Positions 34,170-47,981 of a DNA stretch of 64,000 nt are shown one piece after another. The notes beneath the pieces are model-generated. The model was not told the DNA's origin. It searched no databases and saw only the letters and a list, made by a program, of their open reading frames with translations. The DNA is from Pontederia crassipes (Eukaryota > Streptophyta > Magnoliopsida > Commelinales > Pontederiaceae). Both the position numbers and the translations under genes were made by a program. The stretch is from positions 67,470,118 to 67,534,117 of the forward strand of contig CM060190.1 in assembly GCA_030549335.1 (NCBI GenBank), in the 5' to 3' direction. Every line of letters begins with the position of its first letter. The first letter of the stretch is position 1.

Positions 34170-34290
34170 ATTTTCATATTATAAAAAATAAATTTACCTT
34201 TTTAATTTTTATTTTTATTCAAACACCCATTAAAATTTATCTATCAAATCAACTTTTTAAATTTTCACCAAACCTAAATTTTTCTGTCTA
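34170..34290 (+). repeat. Dispersed AT-rich repeat, partial copy 5
   Basis: Contains TTTTTATTCAAACACCCATT, then AAAATTTATCTATCAAATCA. It matches only the right-hand part of the family and lies in the 3' flank of the pyruvate kinase gene. Confidence 0.5.
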
Positions 34291-34553
34291 ATCAAATAGT
34301 TCTCAAAGAACTTAAATTTACCGATCGACTACATAAATCATGCAAAATGTGTATCTCAAAAGCAGTTTTCCTGATCCTCCACTTCTGACAAGCAAGGTGT
34401 ATAACAGCATTAGTCTACACTTGAAGAGGCAAACAAAACTTGAAGTACATCCAGCTTCAAGACACGTTATGGTATCTTTATCGAAAGGAAAAGAATAATA
34501 AGAAGAAACCGTAATCCTACGGCATTGGATCTGAGATAACAATAACAAGCTCT

Positions 34554-37500
34554 TTAATCCTCTAACTCGATGATCTTCACCACTGACGAATCTCCAACTT
34601 TCTGGCAGACAACTACTCTATCATGAGACTTGATAACACCAGAAGCCTTGCCATGATCAAGGGCCACCTTCAGAACCGATTCATTGGTGGCGTTAGTAGA
34701 TTCGGCCTGCAAAGTACACGAACAGGTCAAACCACTGGAATATACAAATGCTTCGAGGGATAGAGCCTTAATCTGGCGCCCTTGACCACTGATATTTTCA
34801 TGAAGACATATTTCTTTCAAAAAAGAAAAAAAAATGCTGCGGTTAGAAAATAGAGATCTTAAATAAAATAAAGAACAAAAGAAAACGCATGCTACATAAG
34901 AAAAGTTACCAGTTTTGTGTCCTTTCTTAGGTTGCCCTGTTACAATGATATACCTTTCGTTTTTGAGAAAACATTCAGACTTTACTATCACAATTTAGGG
35001 GTGAAAGTGGCTCAGATCGGGTCGATTTTTCGATCCAAAAAAATCATCCGTTATTTTTTAGGTCGATTTTTTAAATCACAAAAAACCACCCTAAAATCAT
35101 TTAAGAAAAAAAAACCACCCTCTAACCCTCAATTTTTTTGGACCCCTATTTTAATAAATAATATTTTCAAAAAATATTTAATCAAGTAAAATTAATATTA
35201 ATAGTAACTTATTTAATTTTATAACTAAATGTAGGATATAATGTTAGAACTATTAAATTAAAGTTTCATAATGTGATAGGAATATATTAAGCTATATAAA
35301 AATTATTACACCAATAATAAAATAATTGATTACATCTAAATTAATTATATAAATAAAAATTAACAAATAAAAGCAAGCTCCACGGGCCCTACGATTTTTT
35401 CTCGAGGAGCTCTAATTTAAGCGAGTCGGTTTTACTCTATTTAAAAATCGTCATAGATCATTTTCAGACCCCTAATTTTTAGTTTTTTTCTGATCGGGTA
35501 AGTTTTTCGGTTCAGTCGGATTTTTCTTACACCCCTAACATTACATAGTCATTCCAATTTATCAACTTTTCTTTCACTACTACATATCAACCTTAACTTT
35601 ATGCAATGTATCACAACTTTTGTCTGTTCTAAGTTTCTAACGTTCTTCAAACCTTGATGAAATTACGCGATCCTACAAGAAAAACTTGCATGCTTGTTCT
35701 CATCTAAGAATAACACAGTCCTGATATTTAACCTTACCCATTTTCCTTATCCGCAATTAATGGTTCAGGATATAGGAGCTTATAGCCCTTGTATTATTCC
35801 TTGAATATTCTATTATAAGCATGATTCTTGTTCCTATTAGAATTACACAGATAAGCTCCTACATGTACCCATCACTTATAGAATTGAATGAAAATAAAAT
35901 GTTCGCCATTTATCAGGACATAGGTGAAAAAGGATGTACAGTCGAAACTAGAAACAACAAATCAACCAAAATAATATCATGAAAAAATTAGTAAGATTAT
36001 GAAAATGAGACGAAGATAGCAATATTTATCACAAAAATATTTGTAACACTTACAGGATGTCGAGGATCAGCAAGCATGGGGAAAAGGCCTCTGACTATAA
36101 GTGATTGCCTTGCCTGCAGAAAGAAAACACAGTTTAATAAATGCCTAATTGCAATTTGTTGGCAATTTATAAAGCAGCATCAATTATTATATTTAAGATA
36201 TAAAAAACCTCCAAATGCAAGCATTCAAATGTTGAAGGACAAGAAAAATACTGTAAGCATGAATTAAGAACAAACTCCCACATACTTCAAAAGCACCAGT
36301 GAAACTCCAACGGAGTTGGTTAGTCTTGAGCCGGGGAATGACCACCGATAGTACAGGCATAGTAGGTCTATATTTGGCAATCAATCTACAAAGTTCGAAA
36401 GAGCAACGCATTATAAATCAGAAATAGCACAAATGATTTCATTTCACAATAGGTACAAAAGGAATTGCATTCTAAAAGATACCTTGCAGCTCTCCCAGAT
36501 GACGTGAAAACAATGATAACAGAAGCCTTGACTTTGATAGCAGCACGTACCTGCCAATAAAAATTGATCTTATGACTTATTTGATCAATCCTGCCAATAA
36601 ATTATGTTATCTGCTTTATTCAGTTCTTAGACTTATTTGTCACAATATGTCGCTCTACATAGCTTTAGTGAGGGAGGCAGAAACATACAGCAGATGAAGC
36701 AATTGACTCTAGATGCGACATTGGTTCTCCAACATATTTTACAGTATTTTTGAAGTACAGGTCTTGATTGTAAACTTTTTCTGCCTGCAAAAGTAGATAG
36801 CTCAGTAAGAACAAGCAGAAAAAATAGACAAGGACAGCTGGGGAAGTCGCAAGTGTATATTTTTATAAGCAAACCAAAAAGAAAGATGCCTCAGGGATCA
36901 TGTATATCAATTATAAATGTCGGACCAGGGCTTCATGCATATCAATTGTAAATGTCGGACAGGTAGTCAACATATCAATGGCTCTATTTCCCATGCAGAT
37001 CATCCCCTACCACCTTCTGACTTCCTCTTTTTCTTTGGGTTAAATCTGACTTCTTATTTTGAAGCATATCATTTTCTCACTTAGAAATTCATCTACCCAG
37101 TATATCATTTGTTTACCCGATCAACATTTGTTTTTCCTGTTCTTTTCTCAGCCCGTCTCGTAAAATAATCTTAACTTATTCTAGAGTTTCATATGATTCC
37201 AACAAAAAGAAAATCTACAATGATCGCATCATCAGGCTGAATTGAGAAATTGACTTTTAGCAATCTCACCTCTCAAAATTTCTTTTAACCATTTCGTAAA
37301 CTAAGTTGTGAAATACAAAAAAATGGCTATTATGAGCGGTCTAAAGCTATTTGGATGATGTTAATCCTTTTTTGAGAGGTGGATGATATTAATCTGTGGT
37401 TCCAATGAAGACCATTAATATGACTTTTGAATTTTACATCCCAACTTAGCACTTACTAGTTGACACTTGAAAGATAATGCAGAAAAAGGACAACTAAAAT

Positions 37501-40500
37501 TTCACCTCCGCACAAATTTTCCCCACAATTGAAATGGTCTCAACAGGATAGAGACCTCGAAGTGTTTCAGCACCTAATAAAATCGCATCACTTCCTGAAC
37601 AAAATCACAGTAGAAAAATATATCAGAAAACGATAAGCACTAGCTCAAAAAGAAAAAAAAACTACTACTACATGGCATGTCACATAAACAGAAACTGCAG
37701 TGTAAATTTCTAGCAAGAATGAAACAACAAACCACATATCAGCTAGCATCCATTATTATTAGTACAAAATTCCTTGTTTTGAGCCATATTAAAAATTATT
37801 TCTTTCTTGTATAAAAATAATGAGAAGGTTTTAGGCAGAAGGTGATAGTGATACTGGATAAAATCAACAATCAACAACATGTACCATCAAGCACTGCATT
37901 GGCCACATCGGTTGCCTCTGCACGTGTTGGCCTCAGATTGTCTGTCATACTATCAACCACACGGGTGACAACTGCTGGCTTTCCAGCCATATTGCACTTG
38001 TACACAGCAGCTTTTTGAAATAAAAACACCTGAAAGGTATTCCCTAGTTATTGGTATATACACATTCAACAACTGGCACAGTAATTATTTAGCATAATAA
38101 TATGGGGAATGACAACAAAAAGAGCATATCTAGTTTGAACTTGAAATGAATCGTATAATAGTACGGATAATGCTGAAAGGTATGAATAAATCAACTCAAG
38201 GTTAAAGCATCTCTTCCTTGAACTTTATACTTTTCTCCATCTAGAGACAAGAAAACTGATAAAAAAATTCAATGCTTCTATTAGTTGAGATTCTCAACCT
38301 TCTCGGGAGGAAGATCTATGCCTAGGTTCCCACGTGAAAGGATAATGCCATCTGCCTCTTGTAGAATCTCATCAAAATGTGTTAGGCCCTGTGAAACATT
38401 TGAACAAGAAAAATCTTGCAATTATTGCCACAAGCAAACCTTATAACAAGACAAATCATCCTATTTCACCTCTATGTTCTCAATTTTTGCAAATATTTGT
38501 GTCTGACCAAGATCTCCTAGCTTTGAAAGGAACTCTCTTGCCTGTATTACGCCAAAAAAAAAGTCAACAATTTCTGTCAGTCGTGTGATAAACAAGGAAA
38601 CATATCTAGTCATATAAAGAGCTTTGAGGGCAAATGGATAATTCTGATTATCGATTAAAAATGTGATGAAAAGTACCGAGCATAAATTAACTTACATGTC
38701 GGACATCTTCTGCATGTCTTGTATAAGAAAGTGAGAGGAAGTCAATTTTGTTGCGAACACCCCAAGTACTGATAACCTGAAGTGATAGAGATGAAGAGTG
38801 TGATTCCTACTCTTGAACAGAAGAAAATAACAACACTTTCAAAAGTTACCATGGTCCTCCAAAATCGGATACTTGATATTAACACTAAACAAGCAAGAGA
38901 CCAAAAATATATTTGGACAAGGGCCATGCAAAAAGATGGAGAGAACGCGTATATGGGCACTTTTCAATAAAATTGTGTTTTTAAGAAAAAATTTCGTTAA
39001 AATTATGTTGAGAACAAGAAATCAGTTGACATGGCACTGGTATCTCTAGACAAGCATGAAACAAGATGTGACTTATTACACCGTTAAAATTAGATCACCA
39101 GAGTACTCTAAAATCAAGATATCGAGAAAAACAAGACAAGCAGTCTTAATTTAAAAAAATAGAAAACTAGATTCAACAGTGTTTCAGTCAAAACCACGAA
39201 GCCTAAAAAATTAGACAACTAAGACAAGCATAAAGACACATAATTTACAAATAGAAAAAAAAAATCTTGATGTATCAAAAACATGTGCTTCCTGTATCAA
39301 GAGGCTTAAAACATACAATGCATCTCATCTCCAGGATCGAGGAAGAAAAAACCAAGAAAAAAAGAGTCTAAGGCTACATTTCAAAAGACGACGCCTTGTA
39401 AATTTGAAAAGCATAGTTTTTTTAGGAAATACCTCAAATATTTAGATATTAAGATCTCATAAGTAGAAAGTCAAGATGAATCAAAGCTCAACACATTTTT
39501 TTTATTCTGTATCTATGTCCTTTTATCCCAAATTTATCTGCATAAGGGACTTACCGTTTCATTGTACAGCACTCTCAAACAATGGCTACCAATAGTAGCT
39601 CAATGAAATTCAACACTTTGTAAGTTATAAATAAAAAATAAATGGGATTCATGAACCAAGCAGAAACTCAATTATGACATCATTGTTAAACCCAAACCAA
39701 CACTTGAATTAAAGGAATTCTCATCTATATGCCAGCACATCTTCCTCTCCTACCTCTTTGTCAGCATCAGAAAGTGTTGGAAGATCAATATGGATCTGAG
39801 AAATATGAAGTGTGAAGAGGGACCCAGCCAGGGTAGCAGAATTCTTTATCACACAGACAACATCATCGCCTTTTAGTTCTGCTACCTGACAATATTTTTC
39901 CAGGATCACAAAAGAAAATCAAGTCAAAAGATGATTAAGATCTCTACGCATAGTCTACCAAGACATTTTCTTGGTGTGTGTGTGTGTGTGGGTGGGGGGG
40001 GTTGGGAGGAGGATAGGGATATTAACTCCCTCTTATACTAAGTATTCAGAAAAGTCATACCTCCAACCATACAGAAGTAGTTTCACTTCCAGTGAACAAG
40101 TATTGGCCGATGAATATAGTGTCACCTGGCTTCACAGCCTGCAAGAGTAAGGAATTTTTCCACATAAGATAACTGAAGCATACGCTTCCAGAGAAAAGAG
40201 AGAACTGATACATCCTACTGTTCTAATGTTGTCTAAAAGCTGTAAATCTCCAATGACAAGGAAACATCATGCAAATATAAATCTGAAAAGGGGATGACAT
40301 GTGTACTTATTACGATATTGTACTGCCTCAGCAACTTGAGATGAAAAAACATGCACTTCCCTTACGAATGCACCATTAGTGGATTTTTTTTGAGAGAGAA
40401 AACGTTAGCGAAAGTTATAGTCCTATAGATTTTTGTTGCAACCAAAGTTGAAACAAGTGTAACTTGATCGAGGCAGAAAAGAAAGACCTTTTTGTTTTAG

Positions 40501-42195
40501 GATCTAACTCACATGAGACCAATCGAAATAAAGAGTTTATTTGTTTTAAATTGACTTCCACTTAAAGTAAATAAATCCGCCCTGTGAAAGAGAAGCTATA
40601 CTGCACACAGAGAAAGGATGGATAATGGAAGAAGAAGGATCAATTAGTCATATCATGGATCAAAGAATTAGTTGCTATACCATATTTGTGTTGCGTAAGA
40701 TACAGAGAAAATATAGATGCAGAGTAACCATTGTATGTGACACTTGGTCCAATGAAGGCCACCCAAAAGTGATTTTGGGCACAAATTAACAATAAGAAAC
40801 ATGTACATGTCAATAGATAGACAACAAAGTGACATCTTTCATGAAAGATCACATTGCAATTAAGTGCAATCTGATTCAACGATGACAATGAGTTAACTAA
40901 TATCTTACAACAGAAAGAAATTTCAACTGTAATAGGGCAACGTCTACTGCATAGGTAGACTCTTGATGACAGGCACAAAGGCAAAATATACGCATAATAA
41001 AGCTACACGATACAGCATAACTGAATCAGTGCCTATATGGATACAAAGATTTTCATTTAATATAAAAGAATATGATGAATGGAAGTTCAATATTGCGAAG
41101 TAGATGCGAGAACAGAGAATTGCTCGCCTTTGGGAGTCCGCTGAAGTTTATAGGCAACAGGGTGGAAGAGGCCTCCTGATCCTGATCAGGAGTCAAAACA
41201 ACAGAAGCATTTGCTTCCAAGGAAATTGCACGTTCACTTTTGTTCACAACCTGCAACTCTGGGCCGACAGTGTCTAACATGACCTGGGCAATACAAGGAA
41301 AAAACAGAGAATAAATTATAAATCATCCAAGAGAGTATTCAGAAAGTGAAGTCAACCAAAGCAGTGAAGCACTATTAATTAAACCAAACGACAGGATAAA
41401 GAAACGGAAAAATTTACCGCACACAACTTTTTGGTGCTCTTGATTGCCATCTTGAGATTTTCCAAAGTCTCCTGGTGGTACTCGACGTCCCCCCAAGAGA
41501 AGTCAAAGCGTGCCACTGTCAAAGAACGATCATTTCAAGTACAAATAAAAAAAAAATTTTGAAGAGAACAAAGGATAAAATTGGGCAACCAGATTGCATT
41601 GGCTACTATAACACTTCAAAGTTAGCAAGTGCCATAAATTCGTAGAGCACAGGAAAAGGAAAGTGAGGCATACCTGACATCCCGGCCTTCAGGCAGGAGG
41701 AGATCACCTCCACGGAACGGGACTTGGGCCCGAGCGTCCCGACGATCTTAGTCATTGCCGGAAAGAAGCTCTGCAGAGTGGAAAACATCAAGCCAGTTAT
41801 GAACACGCTAACCATATTCGATCCCCAATTTTCTCATGTTCCTTGCGGCGCCTTAACGCTGTAACTGATCTACTGAAGAATTATGTTATAAACCCTAGAA
41901 GATAGGCGCGGCCATAAGGAATAATCCATATATGTAACGATGAACTTGCTCTAGAAATATTCAAATTGTAATCTTTGCATCACGAACAAAAAGAAAAAAA
42001 AAAGGGATCGATCGATGCGTTCCGAGCGAGCAGTTAGGGGGATCGATCTAAATTCCAAGCAATCGCCAAGAACACACACAGTGGAAGGAGAAGGGCCGCT
42101 TGGGAGGGCGAAGGGAAGAAACTTACAGCCTTGGACGGCTCGAGGATGGATGCCATCCTGATGGGCTCTTCGAGCAGGAGGTGCGACGAATGCAT
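34554..42195 (-). CDS. Pyruvate kinase, cytosolic, divergent plant clade
   Basis: Last step of glycolysis: phosphoenolpyruvate plus ADP to pyruvate plus ATP. Sixteen coding exons on the - strand: 42195-42127, 41770-41674, 41515-41418, 41283-41128, 40138-40061, 39885-39754, 38776-38696, 38541-38470, 38388-38299, 38029-37885, 37594-37506, 36784-36689, 36550-36483, 36385-36286, 36113-36054 and 34706-34554. They give 527 residues with every phase consistent, the same length as Arabidopsis At3g52990/At2g36580, which it resembles throughout, including the start [14 protein letters not shown]. No transit peptide is seen. The catalytic-Lys signature FAKIEN is at 254-259 and [17 protein letters not shown] near 324-340. 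Odd points: RGNLG (280-284) where metal-binding Asp is usual, and RFDFSWGD (58-65) where NFSHG is usual. Intron 4 (41127-40139) needs a GC donor. Intron 15 contains a transposon-like insert. Confidence 0.96.
34996..35537. mobile_element. MITE-like hAT remnant in pyruvate kinase intron 15
   Basis: The ends TAGGGGTGAAAG and, reverse-complemented, TAGGGGTGTAAG form a short inverted repeat. The arms are rich in CGGGT/CGGTTC motifs typical of small plant hAT elements starting TAGGGGTG. No target-site duplication could be matched, so the assignment is tentative. Confidence 0.5.
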
Positions 42196-43837
42196 CTTTC
42201 CTCTGCTCCTCCTCCTCCAACCGCCGGCTACTAATTCCTCCTGCTACGAAGAGAGATCGATCTGATGATCGCCGCCGCCGGAGCTCCTTCGTCTAGCGAT
42301 CGGACAAGAACAACAAGGGACGGAGGCGCGAAGATTGTTCTCCTTGATTTCGCCTAAAAATGTTGTTCAAAGTCAACAGCTGCGGCGATGGTGGTGCTTT
42401 GTAGCAGACGACGGTCGGACCCAAAGTTTTCGGCCGTGCAGCACATAATATTAAGGAATGGGTTCACTCACCGCAGAAAAAAATATATTAAAGAAACGTG
42501 TTTTCGTAAGAAAATATATTAATGCATGCATCAGAGTTTTAATTATTTCATCAATCCATGATTCTACTAAATGTGTATGTATATATAGTATATGTATAAC
42601 ATTAAACCCAGATTTATAATCTATTTTTATATGCTAATTTTAATGTCTAATATTATTCTTAGCCCCAAAAGATGAGAAGACGTTGGATCGAACACCGTAC
42701 ACTAACTACTTTTTTGCTTTTTTGTTTTTTCAACGTCTCGATCCAAATATTAATCTTAAGATTTTATCCTATGTGATATGATTATTATAATCATTTAAAT
42801 ATTAATTAAAATATATTTATAATAATAAGTAATTTAGATAAAGTTTATTATATTATTTTAATTTTTAAAATGTTTTGATATAAGTTGACTTAAGAATTAA
42901 TAAAAAAATAATTTAGTGGAGTATACTTTAAAACTTAAATATGAAAATCCATCAAAAATATATTTATTATTTTTAATATATATATTAGTCATAAGTAGAA
43001 TCTTATTTCAAAATTTTAATCTTGATAATTCTAATCTGAACATTTTTTACCGTGTTATTGTCGAACGGTAAATTAGCAATGGACGGTACAAACCGCGGCG
43101 ATGAGCCAATGGGCGAAACTGCGAACAAGAGGTGGCGCAGATTGTACAGTTTTCATAAATTTTTTATTAACACCTCAGTTAATTTAGATAAAATATAAAG
43201 ATATTTCTTACTTCACCTTTTTTTTTCATCGTGATAAATTATTTGAAAGATTTAATCATAAATCGTCGAATGAAAAAAAAATTTGAGATATATAGAACAT
43301 AAAAAAATTGAACCCTTAGTTATACCTCATAACAGATAAGATTTGTAACTTTTTTATATACATAAAAATGGAGATATATGTTTAGAAAAGTTATTTATCA
43401 TTCCACCCCGCCATTTCATCATTTTCATTAACGGTTATAGGAACGAAAATGTCTTCTAGGAAAATTTTTTTTTGTTTAGCAATCGATTAGTACATGCAAT
43501 TTTTAAGAAAATCTTGTATATAACTTATTTTGGATCGAACAAATGGTAACGATAAAATATCTAAATATTTTTTTTTGTACCAACTCAAAATTCGGTGACT
43601 AATTAGAGTTGGAATAAAAAATTTGATTGAGTGGAGACTTCGAAATTAAATCCGAAACTACAATGTCACTTGGATTAGTACAATTCCAGTGTTTTGCTCT
43701 TTTTGTCGGATTTAAATTATTTAGATGTTCATAACTCTGGTCGTGGATAAAAAAAAAAGAGCTAAATTGTGGGCGAAAGAGATGGCTCTCGCAAAAAGAA
43801 AAAATAGACTTTGGCTCAGTCATTATATTACAAAGAA
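42196..43837. other. Pyruvate kinase upstream region and AT-rich intergenic DNA
   Basis: The first about 250 bases are GC-richer (leader and proximal promoter of the pyruvate kinase gene, - strand). The rest is AT-rich with no gene recognised. Confidence 0.55.
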
Positions 43838-44550
43838 GGGTTTAACGGGTGTCAGATGGCAGATCGGCTCACTCGTCTCCTCTTTTTACACGTGGTTCAC
43901 ACCCAGTTCGGAGCATGCGCGGGGTTCAGCACATGCGGTGGTCGTGGACGAGCTTCGGGTTAGCGCTCAGTTGACGATGAGGGCGAACATTCGAATTGAG
44001 ACCCGTCGTCGCCAAGCTCCTTGATCTTGCCCGACTTCTAGCTGCGATCAACCTCCCTCTATGCCGCTGAGATAGTCTCTATATGTCGGTGAACTCCTTG
44101 CAGTACTCCGGCGCCGATCGTCGTTGTTTGCCCTACACGCAAAGGGGCTCGGAGGAAATCCATTTCGGCAGTGCGTGAGGAGGTCGACATCTGTTGTGCC
44201 CAAGGAGCCTGGGTCGGCAGTGCGCGAGGAGGCCGGAGGTGGTCGGCATGAGAGGAGACCGAAGGAGGTCGCGCAAGGAGGTCGGAGGTGGTCGGCACGG
44301 GAGGAGGCCGAAGAAGGGCGTGCGAGGAGGCTGGCATGAGGAAGCCAGCAGTGCGCGAAGAGACCGACATCGACGATGCACGAAGTCGGCGATAGTGGAT
44401 CGTCACGAGGAGGTTGGTGTGCGAAAACTGGCTAGTAAAAGATGAATCGGCATCATGTAAATGGTGGACCGCCCGCACGCCTCGCTTCGAACCATTTGTG
44501 GGCATCCGACGATCAAACAGATAAAGGGGCATGTCCACCCCATTTAACCC
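43838..44550. mobile_element. MULE with GC-rich core
   Basis: The left end is GGGTTTAACGGGTGTCAGAT. The reverse complement of the right end starts GGGTTAAATGGGGTGGACAT. Perfect 9-bp target-site duplications TACAAAGAA flank it (43829-43837, 44551-44559), the Mutator hallmark. The interior is GC-rich with repeated GAGGAGGYCG(G/A)-type motifs. It contains a 168-residue open frame on the - strand (44565-44059) that I cannot relate to any family and that runs past the right end. No transposase. Confidence 0.85.
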
Positions 44551-44959
44551 TACAAAGAAAGTCAAAAGGATACAAAGACATGTTTGGCATTAGGAATAAC
44601 ATAAGAATATATGTATTATTCTTGCTTTTCAACCAAACATCGTAAGAGTAAGAACTTTGATCGAAGACAAGAATTAATCTTGTCGGATGCTTTGGAAATT
44701 GGAAAAGGTGAGATTTTGAGTTCTTGCCGGCAAGAAGAATAAGCTAATGGAACAAGTTTTCTGCAAGAGCAAAAAATATTCTGATACAAATTTGGAACAA
44801 AATATTTTGTTTACCGAACGGGGCCAAAGAATATAAGTTTAACTCCAACTTTTTTCATAAACCAAGCATGAGGTATATTGTATTCTAGATCTAATTTATA
44901 AGTTTTCTAGACTCTAGGGTTATATCGTGTTCTAGAATTAATTTACGAGTCCTCCCATG

Positions 44960-45673
44960 GGATGTTTGGTATCATAACAAGATTAATAAGAATTAAAAAG
45001 AATATTTTTTCTTGTCAGAGAAACAAAAGTGTAAATATTGTTTACGACAAAAGAAAAATAATGTTTTAATGCACTAAGGACAAAAGAAAATTCAAAATAA
45101 TAAATTTAATGCATGTAGTTACATATTTTATTAAGCAATGTTATGCAATGATCTAATAATTAATAAAATAAATAAATATTCATGTAACAAATGGTAATAC
45201 TTGAGTGAAATAAAACAAGATAATTTTTAAATAATAATAAATACCAATAATAAAATAATGTTAGTTATTCAAATAAATATTTTTTAAAAAAATAACTGTT
45301 CTACTTTGTTTTATTTCTAAAACTATTTATATATTGAATAATTATTATTTTTATATTGATTAAGTAATAATTTAATCATGAATTAATGTTTGTCATTGTT
45401 AACATTTAAAATATTGTAAAATTTAATAAATTATAATTAATTATGTGCTATCATTAATATCAAATAATAAAAATTTGAGAAGAAAATATTTGTTTTTGTC
45501 GATGGAGGAACATTGTGTTTTTATTTTAGAAACAAAATATGATGTTTTTGTGTGTTTTCGAGGTGATTTTCAAATATTGAAAAATTGATCAGAATAAATT
45601 ATTCTAGAAATGTTTCAATGCAAAAATAAGAATAAACCTTTTGTTGTGACTCTTGTTTTGATACCAAACATTC
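44960..45673. mobile_element. Non-autonomous TIR element with GTTTGGTATCA ends
   Basis: GTTTGGTATCATAACAAGAT at the left and, reverse-complemented, GTTTGGTATCAAAACAAGAG at the right form a clear inverted repeat around about 700 AT-rich bases. Related shorter GTTTGG motifs lie just upstream (about 44578-44642). No duplication was resolved, so the superfamily stays open (PIF/Harbinger or hAT are possible). Confidence 0.65.
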
Positions 45674-45821
45674 CTAGGTTTTCGTTTGAATTGAGAATAA
45701 GATGTGAAGCAAGATCTTGTTCCCAACTTTTTTGTCAAATATCAAGACAACGTTTGAAAATGAAACTGTAGTTCTTCTTAACTTATTGGTGAATAGTTCA
45801 ATCGGTCGATTAATTCGAAGT

Positions 45822-46205
45822 GTGTTTGGATGAAATGAAATGAATAATTGATGTGATGAAAAAATTTGATGTGATAGATGAATTTTTTATGGATTTTAAA
45901 TTAAAAATAATTTTTATAATTATAAAATATAATTTTATTATTAATAAAATTTAAAATTAAAAAATTTTATGGAAAAAGTTTTGTTAAAAAATATGTATTC
46001 AAATAAAAATCATTTCTAAAATAATTGTAATTAACAAAATATTAAGTTTTTAATATAATAATAAGTAATAAATACTAATATATTAATTATTTATTATAAA
46101 TATTTTATATACAAAAAAATTATTTTATAAGAGAAATGTGTGTGTGAGAGAGAAAATAAGAAACTAAAATTAAAAAGAAAAATGAAATTAAAAAAGGTCA
46201 CATCA
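45822..46205 (-). repeat. Dispersed AT-rich repeat, copy 6 (reverse orientation)
   Basis: In reverse complement it follows the family order and ends ATCACATCAATTATTCATTT then CATTTCATCCAAACAC. It shows what is probably the true right terminus, GTGTTTGGATGAAATG. Confidence 0.65.
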
Positions 46206-47981
46206 AAGCCAAAAAATGGCTCGTAGTTCCGCCACAGTGCTTTGGTTCCATCTGGAGTGCTGAAATGGGAATCACGTACGTCTTGATTTTATCTCACAGT
46301 TCCATTTTGATTGGTAGAATCGTGAATCCGTTTGACGGAATTTTGGAGAACGAGGGCACATTTCTATTCTAGTTCCGTTGTGAACTGGGATTTTGAAAAG
46401 AACAAGTAACAAATAGATGGGTCCCCAGCAATCATGATGTTCTAGACATTTTGTTTTTAATCACATCTGATCTCATATTTTATTCTAGAATATTATGTTC
46501 ACAGCCCTCTTAAAACTTGAAATTCTCAACTTTTATCATGATTATATCTGGGGTCTACAAGGTAAGTGTTTGGATGTAATGTTGAGAATAAGACCATTGT
46601 TCTTAATGTATTACCGTACCAAATGAAGTCGATATGAATAGTTAATTTTGTGAGATCCTGGTGTCATCAAGAATTCGATGACCCCAAGGTTGACACATCT
46701 CATGGATTAAATGAGTTTAATCCTTTGAGATGCCAAATGGAGCGTAGAGAACACATATATGAAGATCCTCCTTCGGACAAGTCATTATTGACCCCACACT
46801 AATTATTTCATGTTACATTTTTTTCACTTATGGATTGAGGTAAAAGAAAAGTAAAGAGAGGAAGGAAATAAAAAAAATTCACTTGTTTAGATTAAATTTT
46901 TGAAAACATAAATGGGAAAAATGTTTCTTTATTTATTGCCTTTCTTTTCTTCTCCTTCCTTTCATTCCCCATTTTATTATGTAAAGATGGAAATGTCTAT
47001 AACACACGTGATACATTGTATACCAATAATATTAGTAAAGTGTAAATCTCACTAAATGTCCTTTAATTTTAATTTTTCATAGTATTCTTTTTCAACTTCA
47101 CTCTTCACTCTGTAATTAGATTGATCTTAATATTTTAATTTATTTTACTAATTATCCCCCATTTTTTCTCTTTTCACACGAGCAAGTGGACGATGTGACA
47201 TCGAGACCTCTAGACAACCCCCTGCTCACGTCAGCACGTGCAGGAAAGGGGTCACTCCCTCTCCCATGCAGACGTGCACGTGCACAAAAAGGGGTGCCCC
47301 TTTTTTAATTTTAATATTTTTATTTATATTAACGCCACTCATTTATTTGCTCGGGTGGAAGAAAGAAAAAAATTATCACGTGGATCTAGTAATCGGATAA
47401 CGGTCAATCACATGTCAAAATGATATTTGGTGAAACAAATTAAAAAATAAATGATAAACTAATTATAAAGTAAAGGTCGATGGTAATGTTAAAAAAGTGA
47501 TTAAAGTTAGAGGGTATTTAAAGATATTAATACTTTTATTATATTAATAAGTAGGTTAGTAGACATATATAATCATTAATATAAATTTAATGAAATATAT
47601 TTGATAAATATAAATAAGGAATGCACCGATATCAAAATGTAAATTTTAAGATTAAAAAATAAATTTAGCTCTCCTTATATATTGAGTAGAAACTTCACTT
47701 TGGTTGATTGATTTATCTTCTTAGCATTCTCTTTGCAATATTTTATAACTTTTTTATTCTGGCCTCTCGCATTTTCCACTGAGTCTGCTCCCAATTATAG
47801 AAGTTGAATTGGCAAAATTAATATAAAGAAAACAAATTATTCATTTTTTATGCATGTAATATTCATAATAATTAACTTATGATATATTATTTCGAATTGC
47901 TTACTGTAAAACAATGTGAATTAATTTAAAATAAATCTTATTTATGTGGATAATTAAATATATGAGATATCAAAATAAAAA
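46206..47981. other. AT-rich intergenic DNA, no gene recognised
   Basis: Contains several GTTTGG/AACCAAA-type remnants and a short GC patch near 47190-47310. Nothing gene-like is supported. Confidence 0.55.
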
